This document shows, piece by piece, positions 12,701-23,159 of a DNA stretch of 64,000 bases. The DNA is taken from positions 24,963,582-25,027,581 of the forward strand of contig CM065710.1 of assembly GCA_017654935.2 (NCBI GenBank), in the 5' to 3' direction. Origin of the DNA: Phymorhynchus buccinoides. Lineage: Eukaryota; Mollusca; Gastropoda; Neogastropoda; Raphitomidae. The position numbers and the translations under genes are program-made. The notes beneath the pieces were generated by a model. The model ran no database searches, had not been told where the DNA came from, and saw only the letters and a list, made by a program, of their open reading frames with translations. Numbering within the stretch: position 1 is the stretch's first letter; each line of letters starts with the position of its first letter.

Positions 12701-15700
12701 AAAGTGAATTTAGCTTCATAAGGATAATTTGCTGCTACAATACAATACAATACAATACAATACAATACTATACAATATAGTGAAAAGCAACTCAACGCAG
12801 TACAGTAGATCACAGCACAAGACACTGAAAGCCTATGCTTCATGCTGCTCTATGCCAAATACACAACGCTACAGTGCACTGTACCATAATGCAATGCAAA
12901 GAAATACAGTGCAATGCAATAAAGTGCAATGCCATGCCATACTTTACCTTCAATTAACACAGCACAACAAATCCAACCCCACCCAACAGTCTTCCTCTTT
13001 TTTTTAAAATTCTTTCCTTTGCAGTGGGAAAGAGCAGACGCCATAATATGCGGCAAACGGTTGCCAACCAAAAAACAAGACAAAACAAGAGTCGTCCTCA
13101 ACTCTCCACGCATCAATCTCACCGCTTCCCCAGTTCCACTCGTCACGTGTCGGTTAGGTCACGTGACTCACGTGACCCTGGCATGTGACGAACGCAGCCG
13201 CTGCACGGAGAAGCTGGACAGAAAACTGTTGTCGCAAACTGTAGCCTGCAAAGCTTCCGTAGAACGCAGAGTTCCGTACTTCAGATGCGGGTCCACAGAG
13301 AAGTTTGTCCCGTACAGCGTGGTGTGTGATTGGACTAGGGACTGCGGAGAAGACAGTGATGAGTCCTTCTGTCAGTTCCCACCTTGTGCAGAGAATGCGT
13401 TCAACTGTGACCAGCAACAGGTAGGTAATGTACTGCCCCACCACCCCACCACCCTTTCCTTAACTCTTTACTACCTTTGCAATTTCACTTTTCGTGTCCA
13501 CATATCCTCTCTCATCTTAAGACAGTGGCAAGAAGATAAGGGTCACGTCTTATGCGGATGAAAACACCATGCATAATTTTTGCAAAATAGTTTAGCAGCA
13601 AAACACAAGAATAATGCTGACATTTAACGCGTTTATAAAGTTTGGATATGGTTTTACTAAATAATTGAAATGGCACAAAGAGCAACACACTAAGGTTTTT
13701 GTTACTAAAATTTGCGTAAGAGTTTGACCTTTGCCTCTGCAATTAGAAGGGTTGTAAAAGAAGACAACCAATGTGAATGCACTTTTGAAGTTCAATGGGC
13801 AGTTCTCTTGGGTCGATTGGTAAGAGAATAAGTAGAAAGACAAGCAACGCTGGCTATATAGAAATGTGGATGCAAGAATGAAATTGTCAGCAACTGTATA
13901 AACCCTATCCAATCAGGTAGCTGATGAACTGTTTGCATAATTAATGTTTGCATAATTATTATAACGATGCATTGCTACTGGTCTGTTTCTGACATGTTCA
14001 ACCTTTCCCGTGTTTTAGTTGCTTGTTTGTGGGGTGTTTTTTTCCAGAGGATGCAGAGAAACATATTTTATACAGACATAATTCTTTTCATCTATGGAGA
14101 CTCTTTTTTTAATTTCACTTTCATGTTTTATAAAACATCTAACTCAATGTTTGCATATTTGCACATGCAACGCATGAGCTATCATGTGTGATCGATTTGC
14201 AAATTTATCTGAAAGAAAAATGTTTTTAAGGTACACAAAGTGCTTGATAGCAAAGGGAATATAAAATTGTATACCTGTTTTTGTGAGCACGAAAATTGTG
14301 TTTATGAATTTAAAATGGGGATGACATTGCCTATTTTACTCTCCACATTTTTTTTATTTTTTTTATTCTGTTCACATATTTCTTTTCTATAGATGTATTT
14401 CTTGTTTTCTAGCATTTTTTGTTTATTTATGTTCACGTGTGTGGTGAAATCAATGTTTTTCTATTATCAATTTTCAGTGCATAAACGTACATCAGATTTG
14501 CGATGACATAACCCAGTGTAAAACAAGGGTTGATGAAAAGCTATGTGAATCTAGGAGGAAAAGCGTGGACGTGTTTTTCGACTTGATAGCTTCACCTGCA
14601 GTTGTGGACTTTGACAGACCCGGAGCCTTCTCAATATCTCATCTCCCTGCAAACTCATCCCAGTGTCCAGAAAGTCACTATAAGTGCCCTGGTGATAGCT
14701 ACTGTCTGCCCATCTACACCAGGTGTAATGAGGTCAACGACTGTCCAGGTCATGAGGACGAAGAAGAATGTGAGGGATACACGTGTGAAGGACTTTATCG
14801 ATGTCGTGGAAATAGAAGGATATGTATGCACGTGCAGCATCTCTGTGACGGTTGGCCTCAGTGTCCAGAGCAGGATGACGAACTGATGTGTGAGTTGACC
14901 GACTCTTGTCCCAATCACTGCGTCTGCTACGGACCCAACTTTTCGGATAATCTGGTCTACCAGTCTGACCGTTTCCCCAAGATCCGTTACCTGGAAGGCA
15001 GGGGCAGTGGACTGACCTTGGAGGACGTCAGCAATGAAACCATGCTGATTTATCTTGGAACTGGGGACTGTGCTTGGACCAATTTCAGTGTTATTGATCT
15101 TCCAAACCTTCACGTCTTAGATATAAGTGATAACCACATTCATTATCTAAATGTCTTCCACATATCCACTTTGCACAATCTGAAAGAACTTGATGTTTCC
15201 GGCAATCCATTGTCGAAAGGATTTATTGATTTCCATCACCAAAAACCTTTACGCTCCTTGTTACTGTTGAATCTTTCCAGAGTTTCCAATGACAATTTTC
15301 AATTAGATTATGTTGCACATTGGGTTCCACAGCTGCAAGTTATTGATTTTTCACACAGCACACTGAACTCAGTTCAGGGAATTGAATTGTTCACTGACCT
15401 GAAGACGTTGAGTTTACAAGGTTGTCATGTGTCAGATTTTAAGCCTGATTTACTGAAAGAGATGGATATTCTTCAGCAAGTGTTTGCTGAAGATTTCAAA
15501 CTTTGTTGTCCTTCTATTTTGCCTGAAGATTTTCTGGGAAACTGTGAGGCACCAGTGGATGAAATTTCTTCTTGTAAAAATCTGTTGAAAGATGGATCTT
15601 ATAGAATTGCTCTTGGCCTATTTGCTATGGCTGCTTTGCTAGGAAACTCGTGTAGTTTTGTTTACCGTCTGTGGGTCTCATCAAGCAAACGAAAGGCTGG

Positions 15701-16559
15701 TTATGCAGTTTTTGTTCTTCATTTAACATTGTCAGATTTTCTTATGGGGGTCTACCTGGCGATCATCGGACTGGCAGACCACCTGTTCGCGGGCAGCTAC
15801 CTGTGGAAGGAATCGTCCTGGAAAGGCAGCACAGCCTGCAGCATGTCAGGGTTCATTTCCCTCCTTTCCTGTGAGGTCTCCTCATTTCTCATCTGCCTCA
15901 TCAGCCTGGATCGCTTCCTGGTCATCCGCTTTCCTTTCAGTCGTCTTCATTTCAGAACGACGTCAGCTCACGTGGCCTGCACTGTCAGCTGGGGACTAGG
16001 ATTAACACTGGCCTCCATCCCTCTTCTCCCCGTGACGTCCCACTGGGCCTTCTACAGCCAGACAGGGATCTGCATTCCTCTGCCTGTCACCAGAGCCGAC
16101 TTCCCCGGTCGCCATTACTCCTTCGGTGTCATGATCGTGTTCAACCTGATGCTGTTTCTGCTGATCGCCGTGAGCCAGGCTCTGATCTACTGGACCATCA
16201 GAGCCAGCGCCATGACAGATGATGGATCCAGGCTGAAAGACAAGGACTCAGCCCGGTCCAAGGAAGCCACCATCGCTCGTCGTCTTCTGGTGATTACCAT
16301 GTCAGACTTTGTGTGCTGGTTCCCCATCGGGGTCTGTGGACTTTTAGCAAGGCTGGGCGTCCCCGTGTCTGGAGAGGTCAACGTAGCCGTGGCTGTTTTT
16401 GTACTTCCTTTCAATTCGGCCCTAAACCCTTTTCTTTATACGTACACGATAGTCAGGGAGAAATCCCAGAAGACGAAGGAAGCCAAACTACAAAAACTCA
16501 CTGCTGCTCAGATCAAAACTATTCTGGGCACTGTAAATCGGGTCTCCAACAAAACGTAA
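7338..16559 (+). CDS. CUB/C-type-lectin/LDLa/LRR 7TM receptor (GRL101- and RXFP-like), multi-exon
   Basis: Six exons (7338-8039, 8922-9421, 10587-10837, 12228-12378, 13025-13420, 14478-16559) join with compatible phases into 1,360 codons ending in TAA. Order of parts: Thr/Asn-rich stalk and CUB-like segment; second CUB-like segment with a Cys-rich GEDE motif; C-type-lectin-like module over two exons; LDL-receptor class A repeats; LRRs; a cysteine hinge of the LGR type (FKLCCP ... SSC); seven membrane helices with a DRF motif after TM3 and NPFLY in TM7. LDLa+LRR+7TM is the architecture of Lymnaea GRL101 and of relaxin receptors (RXFP). The added CUB-like and lectin-like modules suggest an extracellular glycan or protein ligand, which is inference. 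The N-terminal signal exon is not seen. Family assignment is firm for the 7TM/LRR/LDLa part and weaker for the CUB calls. Confidence 0.85.
8070..8406 (-). repeat. Dispersed repeat R1, copy 1, in a receptor intron
   Basis: Starts at (CTT)n, then 'acagtttcctgtcaatta', 'gcgcagatgcgtcatgctgc', 'aaatagttaggcccag' and 'gtccgacttcggctggagg', ending near 'cggtatccccacgggg'. The same order of sequences occurs at 58,345-58,680, a shorter part at 50,020-50,118, and a fragment at about 30,815-30,850. The (GAA)n on the minus strand looks like a retroposon tail, so the element probably reads on the minus strand. No coding potential was seen. Confidence 0.8.
8922..9421 (+). CDS. Receptor exon B: CUB-like domain and Cys-rich segment
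   Basis: The acceptor is 'taattaatcag' at 8921 (phase 1) and the donor is AAGG|GTTAGT at 9422 (phase 0). The first residues read GFIRTPPDFFPYYYTGC, which matches the usual CUB opening (G-x-I-x-T/SP-x-x-P-x-x-Y). The end, DLTSQCVAGEDEKRC, looks like the C-terminal half of an LDLa-type repeat. Several cysteines and N-x-S/T sequons support an extracellular location. A long TG microsatellite begins only about 20 bp beyond the donor. Confidence 0.75.
9440..9790. repeat. (TG)n and (GA)n microsatellites in intron
   Basis: A TG tract spans about 9440-9527, and a GA tract of more than 100 bp spans about 9663-9782. Between them is short unique sequence. The paired long frames in these tracts are artefacts of dinucleotide repetition. 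Confidence 0.95.
10035..10530. repeat. 47-bp tandem repeat in intron, about 10 units
   Basis: Each unit contains 'cagacagtgcctgccagaag' followed by 'tgctcatcacaaaatgaat' or 'tgcttatcacaaaattagt'. The period is about 47 bp. Units differ in a few positions and fall into two subtypes. The array sits just upstream of the lectin exon. Confidence 0.9.
10587..10837 (+). CDS. Receptor exon C: C-type-lectin-like module, first half
   Basis: The acceptor is 'ttctttttgtatcag' (phase 0) and the donor is CAT|GTGAGT at 10838 (phase 2). The peptide reads GGSCFFVNKLYLNFDYSEAA then CRQKKRG, and later QYWIGLL. This is the first half of a C-type lectin fold: an opening Cys-(F/Y), an alpha-1 helix with x-x-A-x-x-x-C, and the WIGL motif. 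The EPN/QPD and WND sugar and calcium motifs are not evident, so calcium-dependent sugar binding cannot be claimed. Confidence 0.78.
12228..12378 (+). CDS. Receptor exon D: second part of the lectin-like module
   Basis: The acceptor is 'tatcacgttttcag' (phase 2) and the donor is CATG|GTAAGG at 12379 (phase 0), both good sites. The 50-residue peptide YAYTWQWRRGSVAYN ... LCERATVTPFNFQE carries a tryptophan-rich stretch and spaced cysteines. Position between the WIGL exon and the following cysteine-containing exon supports the second half of the lectin-like domain. Sequence alone would not identify it. Confidence 0.65.
12734..12960. repeat. (TACAA)n and degenerate penta/hexanucleotide repeat
   Basis: Seven clean 'tacaa' units are followed by degenerate 'caatgcaa'-type repeats in the intron just before exon E. 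Confidence 0.85.
13025..13420 (+). CDS. Receptor exon E: lectin end and first LDLa repeats
   Basis: The acceptor is 'tctttcctttgcag' and the donor is CAACAG|GTAGGT at 13421, both phase 0. It opens WERADAIICGKRL, consistent with the closing cysteine of the lectin-like module. It ends with VVCDWTRDCGEDSDESFC, a canonical LDLa calcium-box pattern (C-D-x-x-x-D-C-x-x-x-x-D-E-x-x-C), and starts a further repeat with NAFNCDQQQ that continues in the next exon. The split of an LDLa repeat by an intron argues that both exons belong to one gene. Confidence 0.82.
13421..14477. other. Receptor intron, nothing else recognised
   Basis: AT-rich intron without repeats I could group. Short open frames have no domain content. 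The branch and acceptor side ends in 'attatcaattttcag'. Confidence 0.6.
14478..16559 (+). CDS. Receptor exon F: LDLa repeats, LRRs, hinge and 7TM
   Basis: This large terminal exon completes the split LDLa repeat (CINVHQICDDITQC), then carries two full LDLa repeats (YKCPGDSYCLP ... HEDEEEC and YRCRGNRRICM ... EQDDELMC). A cysteine cap (CPNHCVCYG) follows, then LRRs (LPNLHVLDISDNHI, LHNLKELDVSGNPL, LQVIDFSHSTL, LKTLSLQGCHV). The hinge FKLCCPSILPEDF ... ISSC precedes TM1 near 15,600. TM3 ends in SLDRFLVIRFPF, TM6 contains CWFPIGVCG and TM7 contains ALNPFLYTYT. The Lys-rich tail is short, giving a Gq/Gs-type class A receptor by layout; coupling is unknown. TAA stop at 16,557-16,559. Confidence 0.93.
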   Translation, partial: CINVHQICDDITQCKTRVDEKLCESRRKSVDVFFDLIASPAVVDFDRPGAFSISHLPANSSQCPESHYKCPGDSYCLPIYTRCNEVNDCPGHEDEEECEGYTCEGLYRCRGNRRICMHVQHLCDGWPQCPEQDDELMCELTDSCPNHCVCYGPNFSDNLVYQSDRFPKIRYLEGRGSGLTLEDVSNETMLIYLGTGDCAWTNFSVIDLPNLHVLDISDNHIHYLNVFHISTLHNLKELDVSGNPLSKGFIDFHHQKPLRSLLLLNLSRVSNDNFQLDYVAHWVPQLQVIDFSHSTLNSVQGIELFTDLKTLSLQGCHVSDFKPDLLKEMDILQQVFAEDFKLCCPSILPEDFLGNCEAPVDEISSCKNLLKDGSYRIALGLFAMAALLGNSCSFVYRLWVSSSKRKAGYAVFVLHLTLSDFLMGVYLAIIGLADHLFAGSYLWKESSWKGSTACSMSGFISLLSCEVSSFLICLISLDRFLVIRFPFSRLHFRTTSAHVACTVSWGLGLTLASIPLLPVTSHWAFYSQTGICIPLPVTRADFPGRHYSFGVMIVFNLMLFLLIAVSQALIYWTIRASAMTDDGSRLKDKDSARSKEATIARRLLVITMSDFVCWFPIGVCGLLARLGVPVSGEVNVAVAVFVLPFNSALNPFLYTYTIVREKSQKTKEAKLQKLTAAQIKTILGTVNRVSNKT

Positions 16560-17240
<681 letters not shown>

Positions 17241-17716
17241 CGTGTTATGTGTGCATGGTTAGGACATTATAGAAGTGAGGCATTTAGACCTATGTCATGT
17301 CCGTAAATAAATTATACACAGCTTTTGATCACACTATTATCACGCATGCACGCACGTGCACAGACATGCAAATTCAAATTCAAATTTCTTTATTGTCTTC
17401 AAATGAAAAAAAAACAAATTTCAGCGTGCACTTAAATCTAAAACTGACGAGACATTATATTATAAACTAAGACATAAAATACATGCATAAAAGCACATGT
17501 TATTCACATAGACCAATTAAGTTTGTCGCACACACTCCCACCTACCCCCCCCCCCCCCTCACACACATACACACACACAATTCAGTAAACAAAGTATGTA
17601 ACAGTTCTCCCATAACAACAATAATTCTTCATAACAAGGAAATATTAATAATAAAGAACATCATAATCATAGCATCATAGCAAACAGTAAAATATAATAA
17701 AGTAATGCTATTCAGT

Positions 17717-17849
<133 letters not shown>

Positions 17850-17933
17850 AGACTGAGGCTGTTGTTCCTTCAAGGATGGGGAAGGACCACCAGACCAACC
17901 AGTTCACACTGATATGACCACCTATTCAATCGG

Positions 17934-19278
17934 TCACAAAAACTGGTCCACTGTTGCTCGATAGAAGAGCTCCAGCAGTCTTGGGCCCACCCCAAACTTG
18001 TTGAACTTCCTCAGGAAGAAGAGGCACTGGTTTCCCCTCTTGAGCAGGGCCTGGGAGTTGGCGGACCAATCAAGCCTGCTGTCGATGATAGATCCCAGAT
18101 ACTTGTACTGGTCCACCATCTCCACCACTTCCCCCTTGATGAACAGTGGAGCCGGCGTAGGCGGGTTCCTCCTGAAGTCGACAACCATCTCCTTGGTCTT
18201 GGCCACGTTCAGGAGGAGATGGTTGTCGTCGCACCAGCCAACCAGTGCCTCCACAGCACCCCTGTAGGAGCTCTCGCTGGTCCCGATGAGGCTGGTCATC
18301 GAGGTGTCGTCGGAGAACTTCACCTGGAGGGTGCCCTCCAAGGTGCAGCGGCAATCGGCGGTATACAGCGTGAACAGGGCTGAGGACAGGACACACCCCT
18401 GTGGAGCTCCGGTGTTAGTGCAGACCTGGGCTGAGGCGACAGACGACGTGGACGTCCTGACCACCACGTGTTGAGGCCTGTCTGTGAGGAAGCTGCAGAA
18501 TCATCTGATGATCAGGGGATTGACGTCCATCGCCATCAGCTTCCGCACCATCAGATGAGGCTGGATGGTGTTGAAGGCCGAGGAGAAGTCCAGGAACAGA
18601 AGCCTGGCGTAGCTCCCCGGCCGCTCCAGGTGGGTCAGCACAGAGTGGAGCACGGTGATGATGGCATCGTCCGTGCTCCTGTTAGGGCTGTAGGTAAACT
18701 GCAGGGGGTCCTGGAACTGGCGTGTGGCCCCCAGCAGCCTGCGCAGCACCATCCGCTCCAGGCACTTGAAGGGGACAGAGATCAGGGCCACAGGGCGGTA
18801 GTCATTGAGGGTGGATGGGGAGGGTTTCTTGGGGACAGGGATGAGGGCAGACGACTTCAAGATGGAGGGGATCAGCCCGGAGTCCAGGGACTGCTGGAAG
18901 AGGATCCTGAACACATCAGCCAGGGAGCCATGGCACCACCCCGGGCAGCTCATCAGGACCACAAGCACTGCGTGGGATGACCTGACGGAACTGTCTCCTC
19001 ACCTCCTTCTCCGTCAGCACCTCCTCTCCATCGTCCCACTGAGCCAGCTCCAGGAGAGCGCTTGAACGCTCAGTGGAGAAGTCAGCGGTGTCGAAGCGGG
19101 TGTAGAAGGTGTTGAGGTCGTTGGCCAGCGCCTGCGGGTCCTCAGCTCTCAGGGTCCTCCTACCTGGTTTGTAGTTCGTCATGGACTGCAGACCGCTCCA
19201 CACCTGCCTGGGGTTGCCGGAGGCAAAGTGGTTCTCCACTCTGTCCTTGAATCGGCCCCTGTCAGCCAGCACGGTCAT
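17934..19278 (-). pseudogene. LINE reverse-transcriptase fragment in three open pieces
   Basis: Minus-strand open pieces 18916-19278, 18501-18968 and 17934-18467 read through one RT. The first holds the linker before the fingers. The second holds PVPKKPSPSTLNDYRPVAL, LFLDFSSAFNTIQPHLM and YSPNRSTDDA. The third holds APQGCVLSSALFTLYTADC, VKFSDDTSM and YKYLGSIIDSRLDW. At least two breaks (near 18,940 and 18,485) disrupt the frame. The FFLRKFNKFGV ... FYRATVDQ ending is typical of an RT family widespread in fish and molluscs; exact clade assignment needs a tree. Confidence 0.88.
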
Positions 19279-19559
19279 CCTGGTCTCCTTCTACACATAA
19301 TGCTAGTACATAAAACAACAAAACTGCTGTTTTTATTCAAAATAACATTGTAAATCAAAGGTGAATATTATGAGAGAAAAAAAGATTGTATGTTTTATTT
19401 TAGCATACAAAGGTGGACCAAGGTGTAACACTGGCAAATGTTGAAGCCTGGGTCCTTTCGCACTGTTTTATAATCGTCAGGACACACTGACATCCTCCTT
19501 TCCCATATTGTTCTAAACCCCATTCAGTCCCTCTTCCCGCCCACCAGCCCTACCCTTGA

Positions 19560-19845
19560 TACTTAAACTACCCCAATCGTCTGGAACACCACCTGTTCAA
19601 CGAACTACGCATTGGTGAATCAGACAAGTGCCCATGACTGTGGCACTGAGAACCAAACAAGTGACCACATCCTACAGTCATGCCCACTGTTCAAAACAAA
19701 ACGAAACAAAGAGCTGGCCAGATCCCATCTCGGTGGCCCAGAAGCTCTTCGGGAGCCTGAGGGATCTGCAACATACGGCCGCCTTCATATTGGATGCTGG
19801 GGTGTCCCTCTGACGTACGAGAAGAAGAAGAAGAAGAAGATACTA
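19560..19845 (+). pseudogene. LINE C-terminal fragment with (GAA)n tail
   Basis: In the plus strand, adjacent frames read CDCGTENQTSDHILQSCPLF followed by a Glu/Pro-rich end that stops close to a (GAA)n tract at about 19,819-19,840. The spaced C-x-C, H and C residues match the zinc-knuckle-like C-terminus (CPCG..QT..HLLQSCPL) of jockey-like LINE polyproteins. The fragment is short and 5'-truncated. Confidence 0.7.
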
Positions 19846-20084
19846 AACAACCCCATTCTTATCCCACCCTGTGATGGATTAAAAAACACCCACCGAAACA
19901 GCAAACCAACCAGCAAAGTTTGAAGCCATATACAAAAAACCATACAACAATCAGTTCATTCAATCTGTTACATTGCACTAAAAAGAAAGAGAGGGTCGTG
20001 TTGACGGGGTAGGGGTGGGAGACAGGGAACAAGGGCATCTCCGAGCGGCAGCAACGCATTGTGACAATGCATACCCGGCCAGAG

Positions 20085-20440
20085 TTATGTCCTGTCCCCC
20101 CCCCCCCCCCCCCCCAATAAACACACCACTTTCCACCCTTACAGAACGCATAAAATACATAGCCCAAAATTTGAAGCGATTCTGTTCAGTAGTTCACGAG
20201 ATACAGAGCTGAACTTTTATGCAAACTTCCTTGCACCGAGTGATGTCCTCTCTCCCCCCCCCCCCCCCCCCAATAAACACACCACTTTCCACCCTTACAG
20301 AACGCATAAAATACATAGCCGAAAATTTGAAGCGATTCTGTTCAGTAGTTCACGAGATACAGCTGAACTTTTATACAAACTTCCTTGCACCATGGTACAC
20401 CACCACACACAATTTGAAGCGATTCTGTTCCCTAGTTCGC
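20085..20440. repeat. Tandem duplication of about 170 bp with poly-C tracts
   Basis: Two consecutive copies start with a C homopolymer (20,096-20,115 and 20,254-20,270), then 'aataaacacaccactttcca' and 'tttgaagcgattctgttcag' with 'cacgagatacag'. A third partial copy of the latter part follows near 20,410. The motif 'tttgaagcgattctgttc' also occurs at 49,541 and inverted near 24,440. Confidence 0.85.
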
Positions 20441-20911
20441 GAAATAAAGCTGGGGGGAAATTACATAGCCCAAACAAGGAAATTTCGGTTTTCAAGGTCA
20501 AACTTAAAGGTCAAGGTCAGCACGGTGTTGATTAACGAAAGGAAGCTTCCTTTTCAAGCTGTCTACCCCTCTGCCAATTTTAATCAAAATCCAAACAGTA
20601 GTTTTTAAGATAATCGATACACAGACAGACACACAGACACGCAAACCGATCGCAATAGCTCGGCCTCTGGCCGGGTAATGAGTCAGCCAGTCAGCACGTG
20701 ACTTGCTCAGAATGGGTAACCTTCTGGTGTGTACCCCTCGAATTAATGGTCTAAAGGCATTGACAATCACCACTATTAACAGTGGCATTTTAAGCTATAA
20801 AGCGTTTTCAAGCCACATTTCTACAGTGCATGGGGGGTTCGTAGTGTTTTGTGGTATAATTTACTCATAATAATATTTTGTAAACATTATTGTTAAAGAA
20901 AGTGGAGTGCG

Positions 20912-21224
<313 letters not shown>

Positions 21225-21560
21225 CAGGATAACTACCCCCCAGATACTAGCTGGACAAGCGGCTCCACCACGACGCGGCAAATACATTACAAGGCCATCA
21301 TCGAGCGCTTAGTTAGTGTTATGGCCAACTATGGCAACCGCCCTATCTTGGACTTTCTACGAGGTATTGCACACAACATACAGATGTAGATTATATGAAG
21401 AACATTTTGTCTTGTACATAATTGCTGGTATATAATTGCCTTGTACATAGAAATTAGTCCATGAAATGTAAAATAAAATATAATATACAAATCTAAAAAA
21501 AACGTGTCCATTTGTTCACCTTTTTTTTATTTGACGATTATGTTTTCAGGGGGTACTTTT

Positions 21561-21561
<1 letters not shown>

Positions 21562-21597
<36 letters not shown>
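21562..21597. repeat. Poly-G homopolymer
   Basis: Roughly 36 consecutive G. Length in the assembly is unreliable for such tracts. Confidence 0.9.
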
Positions 21598-21598
<1 letters not shown>

Positions 21599-21977
21599 AC
21601 TTGTCCTAGGGGGGTAGATCTTGACCATCATGGCTAAAATAAGCATGTAAAGATGGTTGGTAACATGGACATTTTGAAATAAAAAGAAGAGACTAAGGGC
21701 TAACGTCAGGTGGATTTCTTCAACAACAGATTTATGTTTCTTATTCTTTAAACATTATTTTGAAATCCATCGGCAGTTTGTTTTCATCGTATTTTCAAAT
21801 AGTTTTAATTTGATGCACAGACCATGAAATATCTAAGAAATATGCAGTGTGTAGGTGGTTTTTTTTGCCCTGTATTATTATTTATTATTATTATTATTAT
21901 TAATGTTTTCATTATTATTATTATGTATTTTATTTGAGTTAATTGTGTATCATTTGTTTGTAGACACCTACGATTGT

Positions 21978-23042
21978 TTATCCGCTTCTTCCACAAGACA
22001 TGATCCTGAAGAACTCTTTCCTGAACTTCCTTCCAGTCAGGCAATACAAATAGAAGTTCACCGCACTGTTACTCTCTGCTAATATTCTACAGATTACGTA
22101 GAACATGTCAGCTTTTGCATATTCATAGCCACTGATCTGACCATACCGTTTGTCGAAGTAAGATACGATGAAATCGATGGAAACTGGCAAGGTCAACACC
22201 AGGAAGGTCACAGACACTACAATGACGGTCAAGGTCACAGAGCGTGCTGCTTTTTCACGGGCAGCGATCTGTTCCGCGTTCCCTTGACTCAACTTCTCAC
22301 GAGTTTCTTTCGCGGAGATAAAAAGTCTCCAGATTAGAACACTGTTCCCAACGGCAATGAAATTAAATGGAAGAATACAATATAAAGCGAATTCAACGTA
22401 AACCCAGGCACCAAAAGCAAACACAATGTAATCTTCATACGCCATAAAACAGTAGTATACGTCACCAATGCCAACAAGATCCATGCCGTAAAGAAAATGA
22501 GCATAGACAGCGGCAAAGAATAGACCAATTCCGAAGACAAGACCCAGCACCGTACGACGTCCGCAAAGCACGTTGACCCGATGTGGCCACACCACAGAAA
22601 GTGATCTGTGTAAGGTCAAACAAACCAGGTACCAGGCACTGATTGTTCCTGTCCCTGTAGAAAACCACGTTATAAGCTTACAGAGAGTGCTGTTTTTAGA
22701 TTCTAAATAGAAACCAAATATTATGTACAGCCATCCTTTTAAGGTAGCAAAAAACAGAATAACTAGGTCCATGACAGCCATGCCAATGAAATAATAATGA
22801 AAAATGGATTCCTCTGACGCTGTTTTTCGCATGATGACGATGGTCATGACGTTTCCAAAAACTCCTAGTACAACAATGAAGGGACCAGTGACGTAGAGGA
22901 GGTAGTCGGAGATGACGTGAAGACGAATGAACTCCAGAGGGACGTCATCAGATTGTCCAGATGACGTGGAATTGTCCAACCGACCAGAGAAGGAAGGTGA
23001 CGATGACATCATACTGGTTTCAGTTGAAACAAAGCAAAACAA
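21978..23042 (-). CDS. Orphan class A (rhodopsin-like) GPCR, single exon, 354 aa
   Basis: One intact minus-strand frame encodes a complete 7TM receptor. TM1 contains VLGVFGNVMTIVIM (the conserved GN), TM2 MAVMDLVILF (the conserved D), and TM3 begins after CKLITWF, the disulfide cysteine. The TM3 end reads CLTLHRSLSVVWP where (D/E)RY is usual. TM6 contains FLVLTLPVSIDF and TM7 ends NSAVNFYLYCLTGRKF, a degenerate NPxxY followed by helix 8. The N-terminus is acidic and Ser-rich with N-glycosylation sequons and no signal peptide. General layout resembles lophotrochozoan peptide-receptor expansions; ligand unknown. The start codon chosen is the first ATG of the frame. Confidence 0.9.
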   Translation of the reverse strand: MFCFVSTETSMMSSSPSFSGRLDNSTSSGQSDDVPLEFIRLHVISDYLLYVTGPFIVVLGVFGNVMTIVIMRKTASEESIFHYYFIGMAVMDLVILFFATLKGWLYIIFGFYLESKNSTLCKLITWFSTGTGTISAWYLVCLTLHRSLSVVWPHRVNVLCGRRTVLGLVFGIGLFFAAVYAHFLYGMDLVGIGDVYYCFMAYEDYIVFAFGAWVYVEFALYCILPFNFIAVGNSVLIWRLFISAKETREKLSQGNAEQIAAREKAARSVTLTVIVVSVTFLVLTLPVSIDFIVSYFDKRYGQISGYEYAKADMFYVICRILAESNSAVNFYLYCLTGRKFRKEFFRIMSCGRSG

Positions 23043-23159
23043 GGCTAGAGAACTGGTTGCTACTGTCCTTATAAGACTTTATCCTGGCCTTTTTTCCCCA
23101 AAGAAATTGCTGTCAGTTTTATTTTCTTCGCCAATGGTTTCTTTCCTTGACTAATACAT

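Noticed and set aside
14655..15113. 152-codon minus-strand frame
   Set aside because: Antisense shadow of the LDLa/LRR coding exon.
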